Source: Skermania sp. ID1734 (GTDB taxonomy: Bacteria > Actinomycetota > Actinomycetes > Mycobacteriales > Mycobacteriaceae). Taken from it: 64,000 bases of DNA. Below are positions 52,252 to 60,509 of this stretch, piece by piece. Under the pieces are notes generated by a model that saw nothing but the letters and a program-made list of their open reading frames with translations, was not told where the DNA came from and searched no databases. The stretch is from NCBI RefSeq assembly GCF_007489285.1, contig NZ_VLIY01000004.1:1-64000 (forward strand). The letters are read 5' to 3'. Position 1 is the stretch's first letter, and every line of letters begins with the position of its first letter. Made by a program: the position numbers and the translations under genes.

Positions 52252-53319
52252 CTAGCGCAGCGCGACGAGTTCGTGCAAGGTTCGCCCGCTTCGTCGAACA
52301 GTTTCGCCGTCCCGGACAACCGTCAGCTCGAAGTCCGAATCGAAGCGGAAGTACCCCGGGTGACCGACGATTCGGCGCACCAGCGGCTTCACGACGCGAC
52401 TACGCACGACTGGCACATCGTCGAGTAGGTCGTGGGCGTGTATCACGTCGCGCACGGTGAGCAGCAGATCGACCGCGTCGGGTACCTGTAGTCGGATCCA
52501 CGACGGATAGCTCCGGTTCGCGGTCTCATCGAAAACCGCTGGACCCTCGGTCAATTGCACCTCACCCGTGCTCAGCACAATGGTCTCGTTCACGGCGAGC
52601 ATGAGCGGGCTGATCTGATGTGAGCCGTAGCGCTCCTGCGTCAGCACCGTGGCATAGAGCAGCGCGTAGTCCTCGACGTACAGCCGGCCCCAGTGCCACC
52701 GGTCGATGACGCGCTTCATATCGCCGACGCCCCAGTTGTGGTCGGCGTACCCGCGTCCGCTCGCTGCGAATTCCATACCGCCGATGCGCACCGAGCCGGT
52801 CACGCGGGCGCGCGGCGCGGCCACAACCCAGCCGAAGGAGTCCTTCTGCCCGAAGCGGGTCTCGCCGCGGCCGGGCATCCAACTCGGTGTCTCGTTCTCG
52901 AAACGTAAAGTGGCGGCGACGTCGTCGACTTCGATGTGCAGGTGATGAATCGGGAAGCCCGCCGCTGGAAACTCGACCCGCGCGGTGTTCGGGCCGATGC
53001 GCACGTCGCAGCGGTCGCTGGAAAATGTTGCGTCCGAGCGTGAATACTTGCGGGCGACTTGTCGGCGGGTGCCGTCGGGCGCGTAGACGATCAGCTCAAC
53101 CCACGGCCTGCTGTTAGGTAGATCCTCCGGACGACGCTTGATGAGAAAGCCGACGACGGTGTGGCCGCTGTCCAGATATGCGTCGAAGTACCAGTGCTCG
53201 AAGGCGAGCATGCTGGAGTTCGGGTGCAGCGCGTTGTCCTGCGGCCGCACCTCGGTGAGTGAGCCGTCGCGGCGGCCCGGTCCGTTCCAGGCTTCGATGA
53301 TTCCAGTGGGTGCGATCAT
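52252..53319 (-). CDS. CrtC/hydroxyneurosporene-synthase-like protein
   Basis: A 355-residue soluble protein resembling carotenoid 1,2-hydratase (CrtC/AttH lipocalin-like) proteins. The blocks FEHWYFDAYLDSGHTVVGFL, GRGYADHNWG and RWHWGRLYVEDYALLYATVL are typical. CrtC adds water to an isoprenoid double bond; other members are terpene cyclases (e.g. MtlnA type) or unknown. The ATG overlaps the stop of the second DUF2236 gene by ATGA, which ties an isoprenoid-type enzyme to a DUF2236 oxygenase. Confidence 0.8.
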   Translation of the reverse strand: MIAPTGIIEAWNGPGRRDGSLTEVRPQDNALHPNSSMLAFEHWYFDAYLDSGHTVVGFLIKRRPEDLPNSRPWVELIVYAPDGTRRQVARKYSRSDATFSSDRCDVRIGPNTARVEFPAAGFPIHHLHIEVDDVAATLRFENETPSWMPGRGETRFGQKDSFGWVVAAPRARVTGSVRIGGMEFAASGRGYADHNWGVGDMKRVIDRWHWGRLYVEDYALLYATVLTQERYGSHQISPLMLAVNETIVLSTGEVQLTEGPAVFDETANRSYPSWIRLQVPDAVDLLLTVRDVIHAHDLLDDVPVVRSRVVKPLVRRIVGHPGYFRFDSDFELTVVRDGETVRRSGRTLHELVALR

Positions 53320-54572
53320 CTCCGCAGTGCGCCGCTCGCGTCGAAAGCTGCTTTGCGACCGCGCATCTGCGCCTCGTACCAATTCTCGCGGTGCCACACC
53401 ATCACCGCCTCGTGCAGTCCGCCGAGCACCGGCAGGCGCCGGCCGATTTCCATGAGGGTGATCAGCGGCAGCCGGGCGATCGGAATGGCAAGCCAGGGCA
53501 ACGCCGGTGGCATCGTGTACTTGCGCCGGGTGCCCGGCGCCATGAACATGGCCGAGTAGACGGAGTTGATCCGGTAGTTGTAGGCCTCGCGGAGCCTGGT
53601 GAGTCCGCGGTGAGCGTCGCGCGGGGCAAACGCCTTGGGGTAGGACTCGATCAGTTCCGCGCCGTGCTCACCGGCGTCGAAAGACCTTGCTGCAACGGTC
53701 ATTGCGAGGAGTCGAAGCCCGTCGGCGATGGTTTCGGGGTACCACCGCACCCGGACGCCGAGTAGGTAGCCCATGTACTTCTGAAAGTGCAGCAGTGCCC
53801 GAATCTCCGACGGAGTGGTCTGGTAGCCGAGCGACCACAGCCCAAGCCCGGGAGTCACGCTGCCTCCCAACAGTGTCAGCAGCATGTAGCTCTGGCTGAT
53901 CGGCAATCCCCAACGCTGAGTGTCCCATTCGGGATGATCGGCCACCCGCGACCGGACCGATACGTGCATGACGCGCACCTTCAGCGCCGTTGCGCGCCCG
54001 GTGGAGCCAGGCGTAAGTAGCGCACCCGGTTCGGAGACGTCGATCCAGAATCGACAGGTTTCCAGAAAGCGGCGCAGCGCGTTGTCGCCTGCATATCCGC
54101 CGGCGAGCGAGAGCGGTGTGGCAACGGCCGCCTCCGTGTATACCTCCAGGGTTTCGGCGCCAGCGAAGCTGAAAAGCATTGTGCCCCAGCGCCGCCAAAT
54201 CTTCGCGCCCTGTTCCACGAGGTCGGGTTGCACCCAGTCGGGAACCGACTCGAATTCGGCGAACAACGCGCGCATCGACTCCGGCGCATCGGGAACCGAG
54301 TCGATGCCGCCGGCCAGCGCCGCGTCGAGCATCTTGCGTCCGCGCTTGGCACCGATCTCACCGTGGAGGACCTCTGCGACAAACCGTTCGGCCACCGGGT
54401 CGCCCTCGAACAGGTCTCGACAGAAATCGGCGGCCTGCTCATCGGACGGAAACAACTCTCGGCCGGTCAACCGCCGAAACATTGTCTGCGCGCGGCGAAC
54501 ACGCGGCGATTCCAGAGCCTCCCAGTAACGAAACGCGGTCGGGCATGGTCGTTCGGTCACAGCGAGACTCAT
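53316..54572 (-). CDS. MpaB/latex-clearing-type oxygenase (DUF2236), second
   Basis: A 418-residue DUF2236 protein, distantly related to the one at 48.6 kb. VRVMHVSVRSR contains the candidate heme ligand His203, and PDWVQPDLVEQGAKIWRRW and the GWRLPISQ-like WGLPISQSYMLL block are shared with the first. The start at 54572 (MSLAVTERP) is chosen; an earlier start would lie in the operator. It forms an operon with the CrtC-like gene and is divergent from a TetR gene. Confidence 0.85.
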   Translation of the reverse strand: MSLAVTERPCPTAFRYWEALESPRVRRAQTMFRRLTGRELFPSDEQAADFCRDLFEGDPVAERFVAEVLHGEIGAKRGRKMLDAALAGGIDSVPDAPESMRALFAEFESVPDWVQPDLVEQGAKIWRRWGTMLFSFAGAETLEVYTEAAVATPLSLAGGYAGDNALRRFLETCRFWIDVSEPGALLTPGSTGRATALKVRVMHVSVRSRVADHPEWDTQRWGLPISQSYMLLTLLGGSVTPGLGLWSLGYQTTPSEIRALLHFQKYMGYLLGVRVRWYPETIADGLRLLAMTVAARSFDAGEHGAELIESYPKAFAPRDAHRGLTRLREAYNYRINSVYSAMFMAPGTRRKYTMPPALPWLAIPIARLPLITLMEIGRRLPVLGGLHEAVMVWHRENWYEAQMRGRKAAFDASGALRR

Positions 54573-54599
54573 GGCGGCCTCCACACTCGGGGAAAATTT

Positions 54600-54639
54600 C
54601 CATACCAATATATACGGTGTTCCGTACAAAATGGTATGG
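54600..54639. promoter_or_regulatory. Nested palindromic operator between DUF2236 and TetR genes
   Basis: CCATACCA (54600-54607) and TGGTATGG (54632-54639) form a perfect 8-base outer inverted repeat; inside it TACGG-TGTT-CCGTA (54613-54626) forms a second palindrome. Both promoters of the divergent genes must lie in this 75-base spacer, so a TetR dimer pair here would repress both directions. Confidence 0.7.
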
Positions 54640-54647
54640 TCGTGTTT

Positions 54648-55307
54648 ATGGCCGACTCTCCGAGCAAGACGGACGCCGAAAACGTGCCGTCCCTCCCCCG
54701 GCCGGAAACGGGTGGCCGGGGGCGCGGTCGCGCGTCGACTCGGCTGACTGTCGACGACTGGATCGATGCGGCGTTCGAGCTGATAGTCCGCGAGGGCGTT
54801 GCCGCCGTGCGCAGTGCCCGGTTATGCGAAACGCTCGGTGTGACGAAGGGCAGCTTCTACTGGCACTTCTCCGACATCTCGCAACTGATCGAGGCCACCG
54901 CCGAGCGCTGGTGCGCAGCGCAGAACGACGTGGTGCGCGGACTGGACAAGATCGACTCTATGCCGGTCGCCGAACGACTGGAACGAATGGCGTCGATCCT
55001 CGTCGAACGCACCTGGGTGGTCGAGGTGGCGGTCCGTGAATGGGCCCGCACCAACGAGAAGGTCGCGGCGTCGGTGCGCGCGCTCGATCGGCGGATCTTC
55101 AAGATCATCTACGACGCGTTGCGTGAACTCGGTTTCGACACCCAGCAAGCGCGCATTCGTGCCGGTGCGCTCACCTTCGCGGGCATCGGATTCGTTCACG
55201 GCCGCGACAGCCTGCCCACCCCCACCGCGGCGGAGTTGCGGGCGATGTTCACGCTCTTCACGCAGACCCAGGCACCAAGTACCTCACCCCAGCCGGATTC
55301 CACCTAG
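54648..55307 (+). CDS. TetR-family regulator of the DUF2236 cluster
   Basis: A 219-residue TetR protein. The N-terminal HTH (TVDDWIDAAFELIVREGVAA, then CETLGVTKGSFYWHF) is followed by a helical ligand domain with FTFGIGFVHG-like GALTFAGIGFVHGRD. An N-terminal extension of 40 residues rich in Pro, Gly and Arg precedes the HTH. It is divergent from the second DUF2236 operon across the operator. Its 3' end overlaps that of the double TetR gene by 24 bases. Confidence 0.9.
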   Translation: MADSPSKTDAENVPSLPRPETGGRGRGRASTRLTVDDWIDAAFELIVREGVAAVRSARLCETLGVTKGSFYWHFSDISQLIEATAERWCAAQNDVVRGLDKIDSMPVAERLERMASILVERTWVVEVAVREWARTNEKVAASVRALDRRIFKIIYDALRELGFDTQQARIRAGALTFAGIGFVHGRDSLPTPTAAELRAMFTLFTQTQAPSTSPQPDST

Positions 55308-56546
55308 CAGCACCTCGCTGGCGAACGTCGCGTTCTCTTCCGGGCTCAGATGGCGACGCGTAAAGCAGCGCAGCAAAAGTGAATTCGTCAGCATGGCGCC
55401 AAGCTCCTGAGCCGAATAGCTGGCCGTGAAAAGCCGGTTACGTTGTCCCGCCTCGATAACCGGCACGATCAGCCCGGGAATATTGATTTCCTTCTTGATC
55501 GCGAGCATCCCGTCGGGCTCGCTGTAGGTGTCGTGGGCGACGGCAAGGATGAGCGCATCCATCAATGCCGTTTCGTCGGCGACAAGTTGTGCGCAGCGGG
55601 CGAAGTGGTGGTGCAATATTGCGACTTCGTCCAGCCCGATCAGGGTGTCGTCATCGATGGCGGTGCGCAGCTTCTCATAGTGCGACCGCAGCGCTCCGGC
55701 GATGATGTGCGTCTTGGTCGGGAACAGTCGGCGGGCGGTGTGCAGGTTCACTCCCGCATTGGCGGCGATCGACTCGTATCTGGCGGGAAAGTAGCCACAG
55801 CGCCCGAACTCGTCGCGCGCCGCGTCGATCAAGGCGGCACGCGGATCTCGCGGAACCGTCGTCGCGACAGACTTGGGAGCGAGCGCATCGAGCGTTCCGT
55901 ACAGGTGCCGATGGTCGTGGGAGGCGCTCAGCACCGCGTTCGTCACGGCCAGAATGACGTCGGACAGCAAACCCTCGGGTACCGCGTCGGGGTCGACATG
56001 CTGGCGCAGGAGCATGCCATCCACAACTGCGGTGATGACGGTGCCGAACGACTGCGTAGTAAATGGTTTGTGCACGGTGGCGCCGGTCTCGCTGAGCACG
56101 GTTTCCAACGCGTCGCGAACCGCTGCGTCGCGGCTTTCATAGCTGGCGCTGACCGCGCGCCGGCCTTGCGCACTGGTCCTACCGAACAGCACGGCCAGCA
56201 ACTGCCGGGTGATGTTGTCGTGAGATGTCGCGACGTCGGAATAGTTGTCCGCCAACGTCTGAACGAAGCGTCGCACATCCGGACGGCAAGTTGTCCAAGC
56301 CTGTTGCACAACGGCGCTGACGGCCGCCGGCGCAAGCCGAGACGTCTTGATCAAGTCCTCCACCACCTCATCAAGGAATCGCTGCTTGGTGGGGAAGCGC
56401 CGGTAGAAGGTCGCTCTGGAAACTTGGGCACGCTGGAAGGCGCGTTCGATGTTGAGCCCGCGTTCGAGAAGTTGCTGTGGGTCAGCAATCATCAGCGCGA
56501 TACCGGAATCGACTAACTGCTCGGCGCTGCCGTCAGCGGGTTTCAT
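55284..56546 (-). CDS. Regulator with two TetR units in one chain
   Basis: A 420-residue protein made of two TetR-like parts. The first HTH is ERAFQRAQVSRATFYRRF (about 35-52), and a second, ESIAANAGVNLHTARRLFPTK, appears near residue 265. Each is followed by a helical domain, so the chain may fold as an internal dimer. The ATG has GAGGGG 8 bases upstream. It is convergent with the first TetR gene and may share control of the cluster. Confidence 0.82.
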   Translation of the reverse strand: MKPADGSAEQLVDSGIALMIADPQQLLERGLNIERAFQRAQVSRATFYRRFPTKQRFLDEVVEDLIKTSRLAPAAVSAVVQQAWTTCRPDVRRFVQTLADNYSDVATSHDNITRQLLAVLFGRTSAQGRRAVSASYESRDAAVRDALETVLSETGATVHKPFTTQSFGTVITAVVDGMLLRQHVDPDAVPEGLLSDVILAVTNAVLSASHDHRHLYGTLDALAPKSVATTVPRDPRAALIDAARDEFGRCGYFPARYESIAANAGVNLHTARRLFPTKTHIIAGALRSHYEKLRTAIDDDTLIGLDEVAILHHHFARCAQLVADETALMDALILAVAHDTYSEPDGMLAIKKEINIPGLIVPVIEAGQRNRLFTASYSAQELGAMLTNSLLLRCFTRRHLSPEENATFASEVLLGGIRLG

Positions 56547-56720
56547 CGGCGTTGCCCCCTCTTCTCGGTTCGACGCGCGACCAGCAAATGATACTGAATG
56601 GTCTCGACTGATACGCCGTTGTTCGCAGCCCTGATAGTGACCTGACGCCAGGACCACGTCATATCTTTGCCAAGGAACTGCCAAGAGGTGGGCAGGCACG
56701 GAGGGAATGAGGACCACGCG

Positions 56721-56999
56721 ATGAGCGTGTCGACATGGAACGGCCCAATCGGGGTGGGGCGCAACGGCAGCGACAGGCCGGTATTGAGCAAGCGCGAGAT
56801 TGAGGTGGTTTCGGCCTGGTTGCGCAGCGAATCCAAGCACGAGGTATGCCAGGCGCTGTTTCTCGCCGTAGGCACGATTAACACCCACGTCGCGCGCGTG
56901 CGCATCAAATACGCGAGCGTCGGTCGTCCGGCACCGACGAAAGCGGCCCTGCTGGCCCGTTTTCTGCAGGACGGGCTATTGCGTATCGAGGATCTCTAG
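56721..56999 (+). CDS. Small LuxR-type helix-turn-helix protein
   Basis: A 92-residue protein that is nearly only a LuxR/GerE DNA-binding domain: LSKREIEVVSAWLRSESKHE followed by TINTHVARVRIKYASVGRPA. There is no receiver or sensor part, as in stand-alone LuxR-type regulators such as WhiB7-like or MadR-like small proteins. A GAGGACC-like site precedes the ATG by a few bases. It is convergent with the lipoprotein gene. Confidence 0.78.
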   Translation: MSVSTWNGPIGVGRNGSDRPVLSKREIEVVSAWLRSESKHEVCQALFLAVGTINTHVARVRIKYASVGRPAPTKAALLARFLQDGLLRIEDL

Positions 57000-57007
57000 C
57001 GCCTCGG

Positions 57008-57538
57008 TTACGGCGAGTCGGTCGCCGGGTTCAGCGGAGCCAGATTGTCGGGCGGCTCTGTCGGCGGAGGAGCCTCGGTCAGCGGTAGCGGCGCTTCCGT
57101 CAACGGCTCGGCTGGCGGTGTCAACGGGGCTGCAGGAGGTAGCGGTACCAGTGGAACGGCCGACGTTCTGGGCGGGGCCTTGGTGAGCGGAACTGCCGAC
57201 GTTCTCGGTGGGGCGGTTTGCAGCGGCACCGCAGCAGTCGTCAGTGGAAGGGGCGCCTGGGTCTGCGGGGCCACCGGGGCCGCGGGCGCAGTTGGCGCAG
57301 CTGGCGCAGTTGGCGCGAGGGTTGCAGTCGCAGCCGGAGCTGGCGCGAGTGTTGGCGTCGCGGCCGGAGCCAGCGGGATGGCCGGCGCTTGCGGATTAGG
57401 GGCGGTCGTCACCGCCGACCGCCTTGTCGTTGATGACGTGCTGGGCGATGTTGAGCCTTGGTTGCCCGCGCATCCGGTGACGATCGACAGGGCAACCATT
57501 ACAAGGCCAGCCAGCACCAATCGGATGATTGGCCTCAT
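57008..57538 (-). CDS. Pro/Ala-rich lipoprotein
   Basis: A 176-residue protein with a signal peptide (IIRLVLAGLVMVALSIVTGC) and lipobox VTGC. The mature part is almost entirely Pro, Ala, Thr and Leu in short repeats (APAAT, TAPAAPT, PLTEAPLP), an extended surface-type chain. No domain is seen. It may act as a cell-wall spacer or a low-complexity surface antigen. The ATG at 57538 gives the best signal peptide; the DNA repeats may vary in copy number between strains. Confidence 0.7.
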   Translation of the reverse strand: MRPIIRLVLAGLVMVALSIVTGCAGNQGSTSPSTSSTTRRSAVTTAPNPQAPAIPLAPAATPTLAPAPAATATLAPTAPAAPTAPAAPVAPQTQAPLPLTTAAVPLQTAPPRTSAVPLTKAPPRTSAVPLVPLPPAAPLTPPAEPLTEAPLPLTEAPPPTEPPDNLAPLNPATDSP

Positions 57539-57644
57539 TCTTCGATGGTACGAAACCCACACCGAGAGTTGAAGATATAGCCGCGTTTGTGCCGTAAACG
57601 GCCTATTGTCAAAAGGTCGTTAAAACCTCTCCAGGAGCCGCCCA

Positions 57645-57857
57645 ATGCGCCTGTCGACGCGCAATCAGCTCGCGGGCACCATTACCGACATCAATGTCGG
57701 CACCGTGATGGCGACCGTCAAAGTGAAACTCGATGGCAGCGAACAAGTTCTCACCGCCTCAATAACCAAAGAGGCAGTCGAGGAACTCGGGCTATCCCCA
57801 GGGCAGGCCGTAACCGCCCTCATCAAGTCGACCGAGGTCATGCTCGGCGTTGATTAA
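57645..57857 (+). CDS. Molbindin (Mop/TOBE domain protein)
   Basis: A 70-residue protein matching a single molybdopterin-binding TOBE domain: MRLSTRNQLAGTITDINVG and TASITKEAVEELGLSPGQ are the classic blocks. Molbindins store molybdate or tungstate as hexamers. CCAGGAG precedes the ATG by 9 bases. No molybdate transporter is nearby in the window. It is 46 bases before the FHA-ABC gene on the same strand. Confidence 0.9.
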   Translation: MRLSTRNQLAGTITDINVGTVMATVKVKLDGSEQVLTASITKEAVEELGLSPGQAVTALIKSTEVMLGVD

Positions 57858-57902
57858 CCCTCGCGGTAGGCGCTCTGCAGCGCAAACCGCTCGTCAAGGG
57901 AG

Positions 57903-60209
57903 ATGCACAGGGCCGTGTCAGCTGTGCCGGCGCCACGAATCACGATCGACGCGCTCGGGACGCGGCGCGAGTTCGACGCCAGATCGGCAGTCACGATCGG
58001 CCGGGCGTCACGAAACCGACTCATCGTCGACCGTCCGGGCGTATCTCGCTCGCATGCGACGGTGTACTGGGACAACGGCTGGTATGTCGCCGATGCGGGC
58101 AGCGCAAATGGGGTGTACGTCGACTCGACGCGGATAGACCAACCGCGGCTTATCGAGCGTCCGACCTCGATATTCCTCGGCAACCCCCGCGCAGGTGTCG
58201 AACTCACGATGATTCCCGCGCCGGTGCACCAACTGACGCAGCGTGCGCGGACGGGTGATCTTCCGCCGGTTCGGCGTCCGATGCGCGAGGCGCCCGTGAG
58301 TCGACCCACTCGCATGCCCACGCAAGGCCTGGAGATCGGTCGAGAAGCTGGCTGTGGGGTTCGAGTCGAAGACGTGTTGGTGTCGCGCCGCCATGCGCGG
58401 TTGGTGAACGACGGCGGCGCGCTGGCAATCGATGACCTCGGCAGTAGCAACGGGACATACGTGAACGGCGTTCGCGTTCGACGCGCCGTGCTGCACGAAG
58501 GCGACGTGCTGACGGTCGGCAATACCGACTTCACGATCGTCGAGGGCGCGCTGCGGCAGCGCCAACGCGGTAGTGAATCTGTTGGCGTGCAACTGGATTC
58601 GATCGACTACGCGATTTCGGGGAAGAAGCTGCTCAGCGCCGTCTCGGCCGAGTTTCGTCCCGGGATGCTGACCGCTGTTGTGGGCCCGTCGGGAGCCGGC
58701 AAGTCAACCATGGCGAAAGTGACTTCGGGCCTGGCGCGTCCCACCGCCGGACGGGTGGACTTCGAAGGACACGACCTGCACCAAAATTATGATGCGCTGC
58801 AACGCCGCATCGGTCTGGTTCCCCAAGACGAGGTCATTCACCGTCTGCTGACCGTCCGGCAGGCGCTTCGATACGCCGCGCGATTGCGATTGCCGCCCGA
58901 TACTTCGCGCGCGGACCGCGAGGCCGTGATCAACGGAACGCTCGCGGAACTCGCGTTGACCGAACATGCCGACACCCGAATCGACCACCTCTCGGGTGGT
59001 CAGCGCAAACGCGCGAACGTGGCACTCGAGTTGCTCACCAGCCCAACACTTCTGATCCTCGACGAACCCACCAGCGGCCTCGACCCCCACCTGGACCGGC
59101 AGGTCATGATGATGCTGCGCGAGCTAGCCGACTCCGGCCGAATCGTGCTGGTGATCACCCATACCGTGGCAAACCTCGACATGTGCGACCGGGTGCTCTT
59201 GTTGGCGCCAGGCGGAGTCGTGGCCTACTCCGGTCATCCGCAAGCGCTGGCGGACACATTCGGCACGACCGAATGGGCCGATATCTTCGCTTTTGTCAGT
59301 AACAGTCCCGACGTTGCCCATGCGCGATATCTCGCCGGGCGCACGGAAACGCCGAAACGGCCGATGGTGCCGCCGGGCCGTGGGATGCCGGTATCGCAGC
59401 GCTCGACAGGAATTGGGCTACAGGCGATTACGCTTGCCCGACGGCAAGCCCGGCTGATTTTCGCCGACACCGGTTACCTGCTGTTCCTCATCGCAGTGCC
59501 CTTCGTGCTGGGCGGCTTGTCATTGCTGGTCCCAGGAACGTCTGGCTTCGGGCCGGCCGCCCCGAATTCGTTCAACGAGGCGTACCAGTTGTTGATCATG
59601 CTGGTGCTCGGCGCGTGCTTTATGGGCGCGACGCTCTCGATTCGCGACCTGGTGGGCGAACGCGCAATCTACTTGCGGGAGCGCGCGGTTGGCTTGTCGT
59701 CCACCGCCTACTTTCTGGCGAAAGCGCTCGTGTTTTGGGTTGCCGCGATTCTGCAATCGATTGCACTGATCCTCACGGTCACTGCGGTCAAGCCCCCACC
59801 ACCACGAGGCGTGATCATCGGGTCGGGGACGGCGGAACTGTTCATCGACATTGCCGCGACCGCATGCAGTTGCGTGTTTCTGGGTCTGCTGATGTCCTCG
59901 ATCGCCCGCACGAGCGAGCAGGTCATGCCAATGCTCGTGGTCATGATCATGACGCAATTGGTCATGTGCGGCGGCCTCATCACGGTCAGTGGTCGCTCGG
60001 GGCTGGCGCAGGCATCGTGGTTCTTCCCGGCGCGGTGGGGATTCGCAAGCGCCGCATCAACTATCGACCTGCAGACGATCACCCACTCGCACAAAGACGA
60101 TCTGTGGACGCACAGCCTGCACTATTGGCTACTCGATCTTGGCGCGCTGGCCGGATTGACCATCGTCTTCGGAGCGGTTGTGCTGGTTCGGCTGCGCGCT
60201 CGGAAGTAG
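57903..60209 (+). CDS. FHA-domain ABC transporter (Rv1747-like)
   Basis: A 768-residue half transporter. Two FHA domains (about 12-100 with SRSHATV, and 125-225 with SRRHARL and SSNGTYVNG) recognise phosphothreonine, followed by an ABC ATPase with Walker A GPSGAGKST, signature LSGGQRKR and Walker B LLILDEPTSGLD, then six membrane helices (about 490-768) of the ABC-2 type. Rv1747 is an exporter controlled by Ser/Thr kinase PknF; no kinase gene is near here. The ATG directly abuts AAGGGAG, so the GTG at 57915 may be the real start. Confidence 0.92.
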   Translation: MHRAVSAVPAPRITIDALGTRREFDARSAVTIGRASRNRLIVDRPGVSRSHATVYWDNGWYVADAGSANGVYVDSTRIDQPRLIERPTSIFLGNPRAGVELTMIPAPVHQLTQRARTGDLPPVRRPMREAPVSRPTRMPTQGLEIGREAGCGVRVEDVLVSRRHARLVNDGGALAIDDLGSSNGTYVNGVRVRRAVLHEGDVLTVGNTDFTIVEGALRQRQRGSESVGVQLDSIDYAISGKKLLSAVSAEFRPGMLTAVVGPSGAGKSTMAKVTSGLARPTAGRVDFEGHDLHQNYDALQRRIGLVPQDEVIHRLLTVRQALRYAARLRLPPDTSRADREAVINGTLAELALTEHADTRIDHLSGGQRKRANVALELLTSPTLLILDEPTSGLDPHLDRQVMMMLRELADSGRIVLVITHTVANLDMCDRVLLLAPGGVVAYSGHPQALADTFGTTEWADIFAFVSNSPDVAHARYLAGRTETPKRPMVPPGRGMPVSQRSTGIGLQAITLARRQARLIFADTGYLLFLIAVPFVLGGLSLLVPGTSGFGPAAPNSFNEAYQLLIMLVLGACFMGATLSIRDLVGERAIYLRERAVGLSSTAYFLAKALVFWVAAILQSIALILTVTAVKPPPPRGVIIGSGTAELFIDIAATACSCVFLGLLMSSIARTSEQVMPMLVVMIMTQLVMCGGLITVSGRSGLAQASWFFPARWGFASAASTIDLQTITHSHKDDLWTHSLHYWLLDLGALAGLTIVFGAVVLVRLRARK

Positions 60210-60233
60210 CGGGTTGCCGAAGGTGGTACGGCA

Positions 60234-60468
60234 GCGCGAATTCGCGCGCGGCGGTCCTACTTTGCGCGCGGCGGTGCTGGGAACGTTCGGGTTCATCGGG
60301 CGGTTGGCCGGGGTCGACTGGGCGTGGCTGCAGAGTCCGGTAGGAAGTTAAGCCGGGCGCGTGGCTTTCGTGAGTCGTCGCCTGTTCGTGGAAAAGCTGC
60401 CGACACCGGCGACGTGCCGTTCGGCAAATTCACGAGCGGAGGCGCGAATTCGCGCGCGGCGGTGCTGG
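60234..60468. repeat. GCGCGAATTCGCGC-type repeats in the spacer before the HNH gene
   Basis: GCGCGAATTCGCGC occurs at 60234 and 60442, in each case followed by GCGGCGGT, and a third GCGCGCGGCGGTGCTGG lies at 60264. The 300-base spacer between the FHA-ABC and HNH genes shows little else. They may be protein-binding sites or a small repetitive element; the surroundings suggest a recombined DUF222/13E12-type region. Confidence 0.6.
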
Positions 60469-60509
60469 TGAGGGGTGAATGTGTCGGTGGTCGAAGGTAT
60501 GTTCGATGC

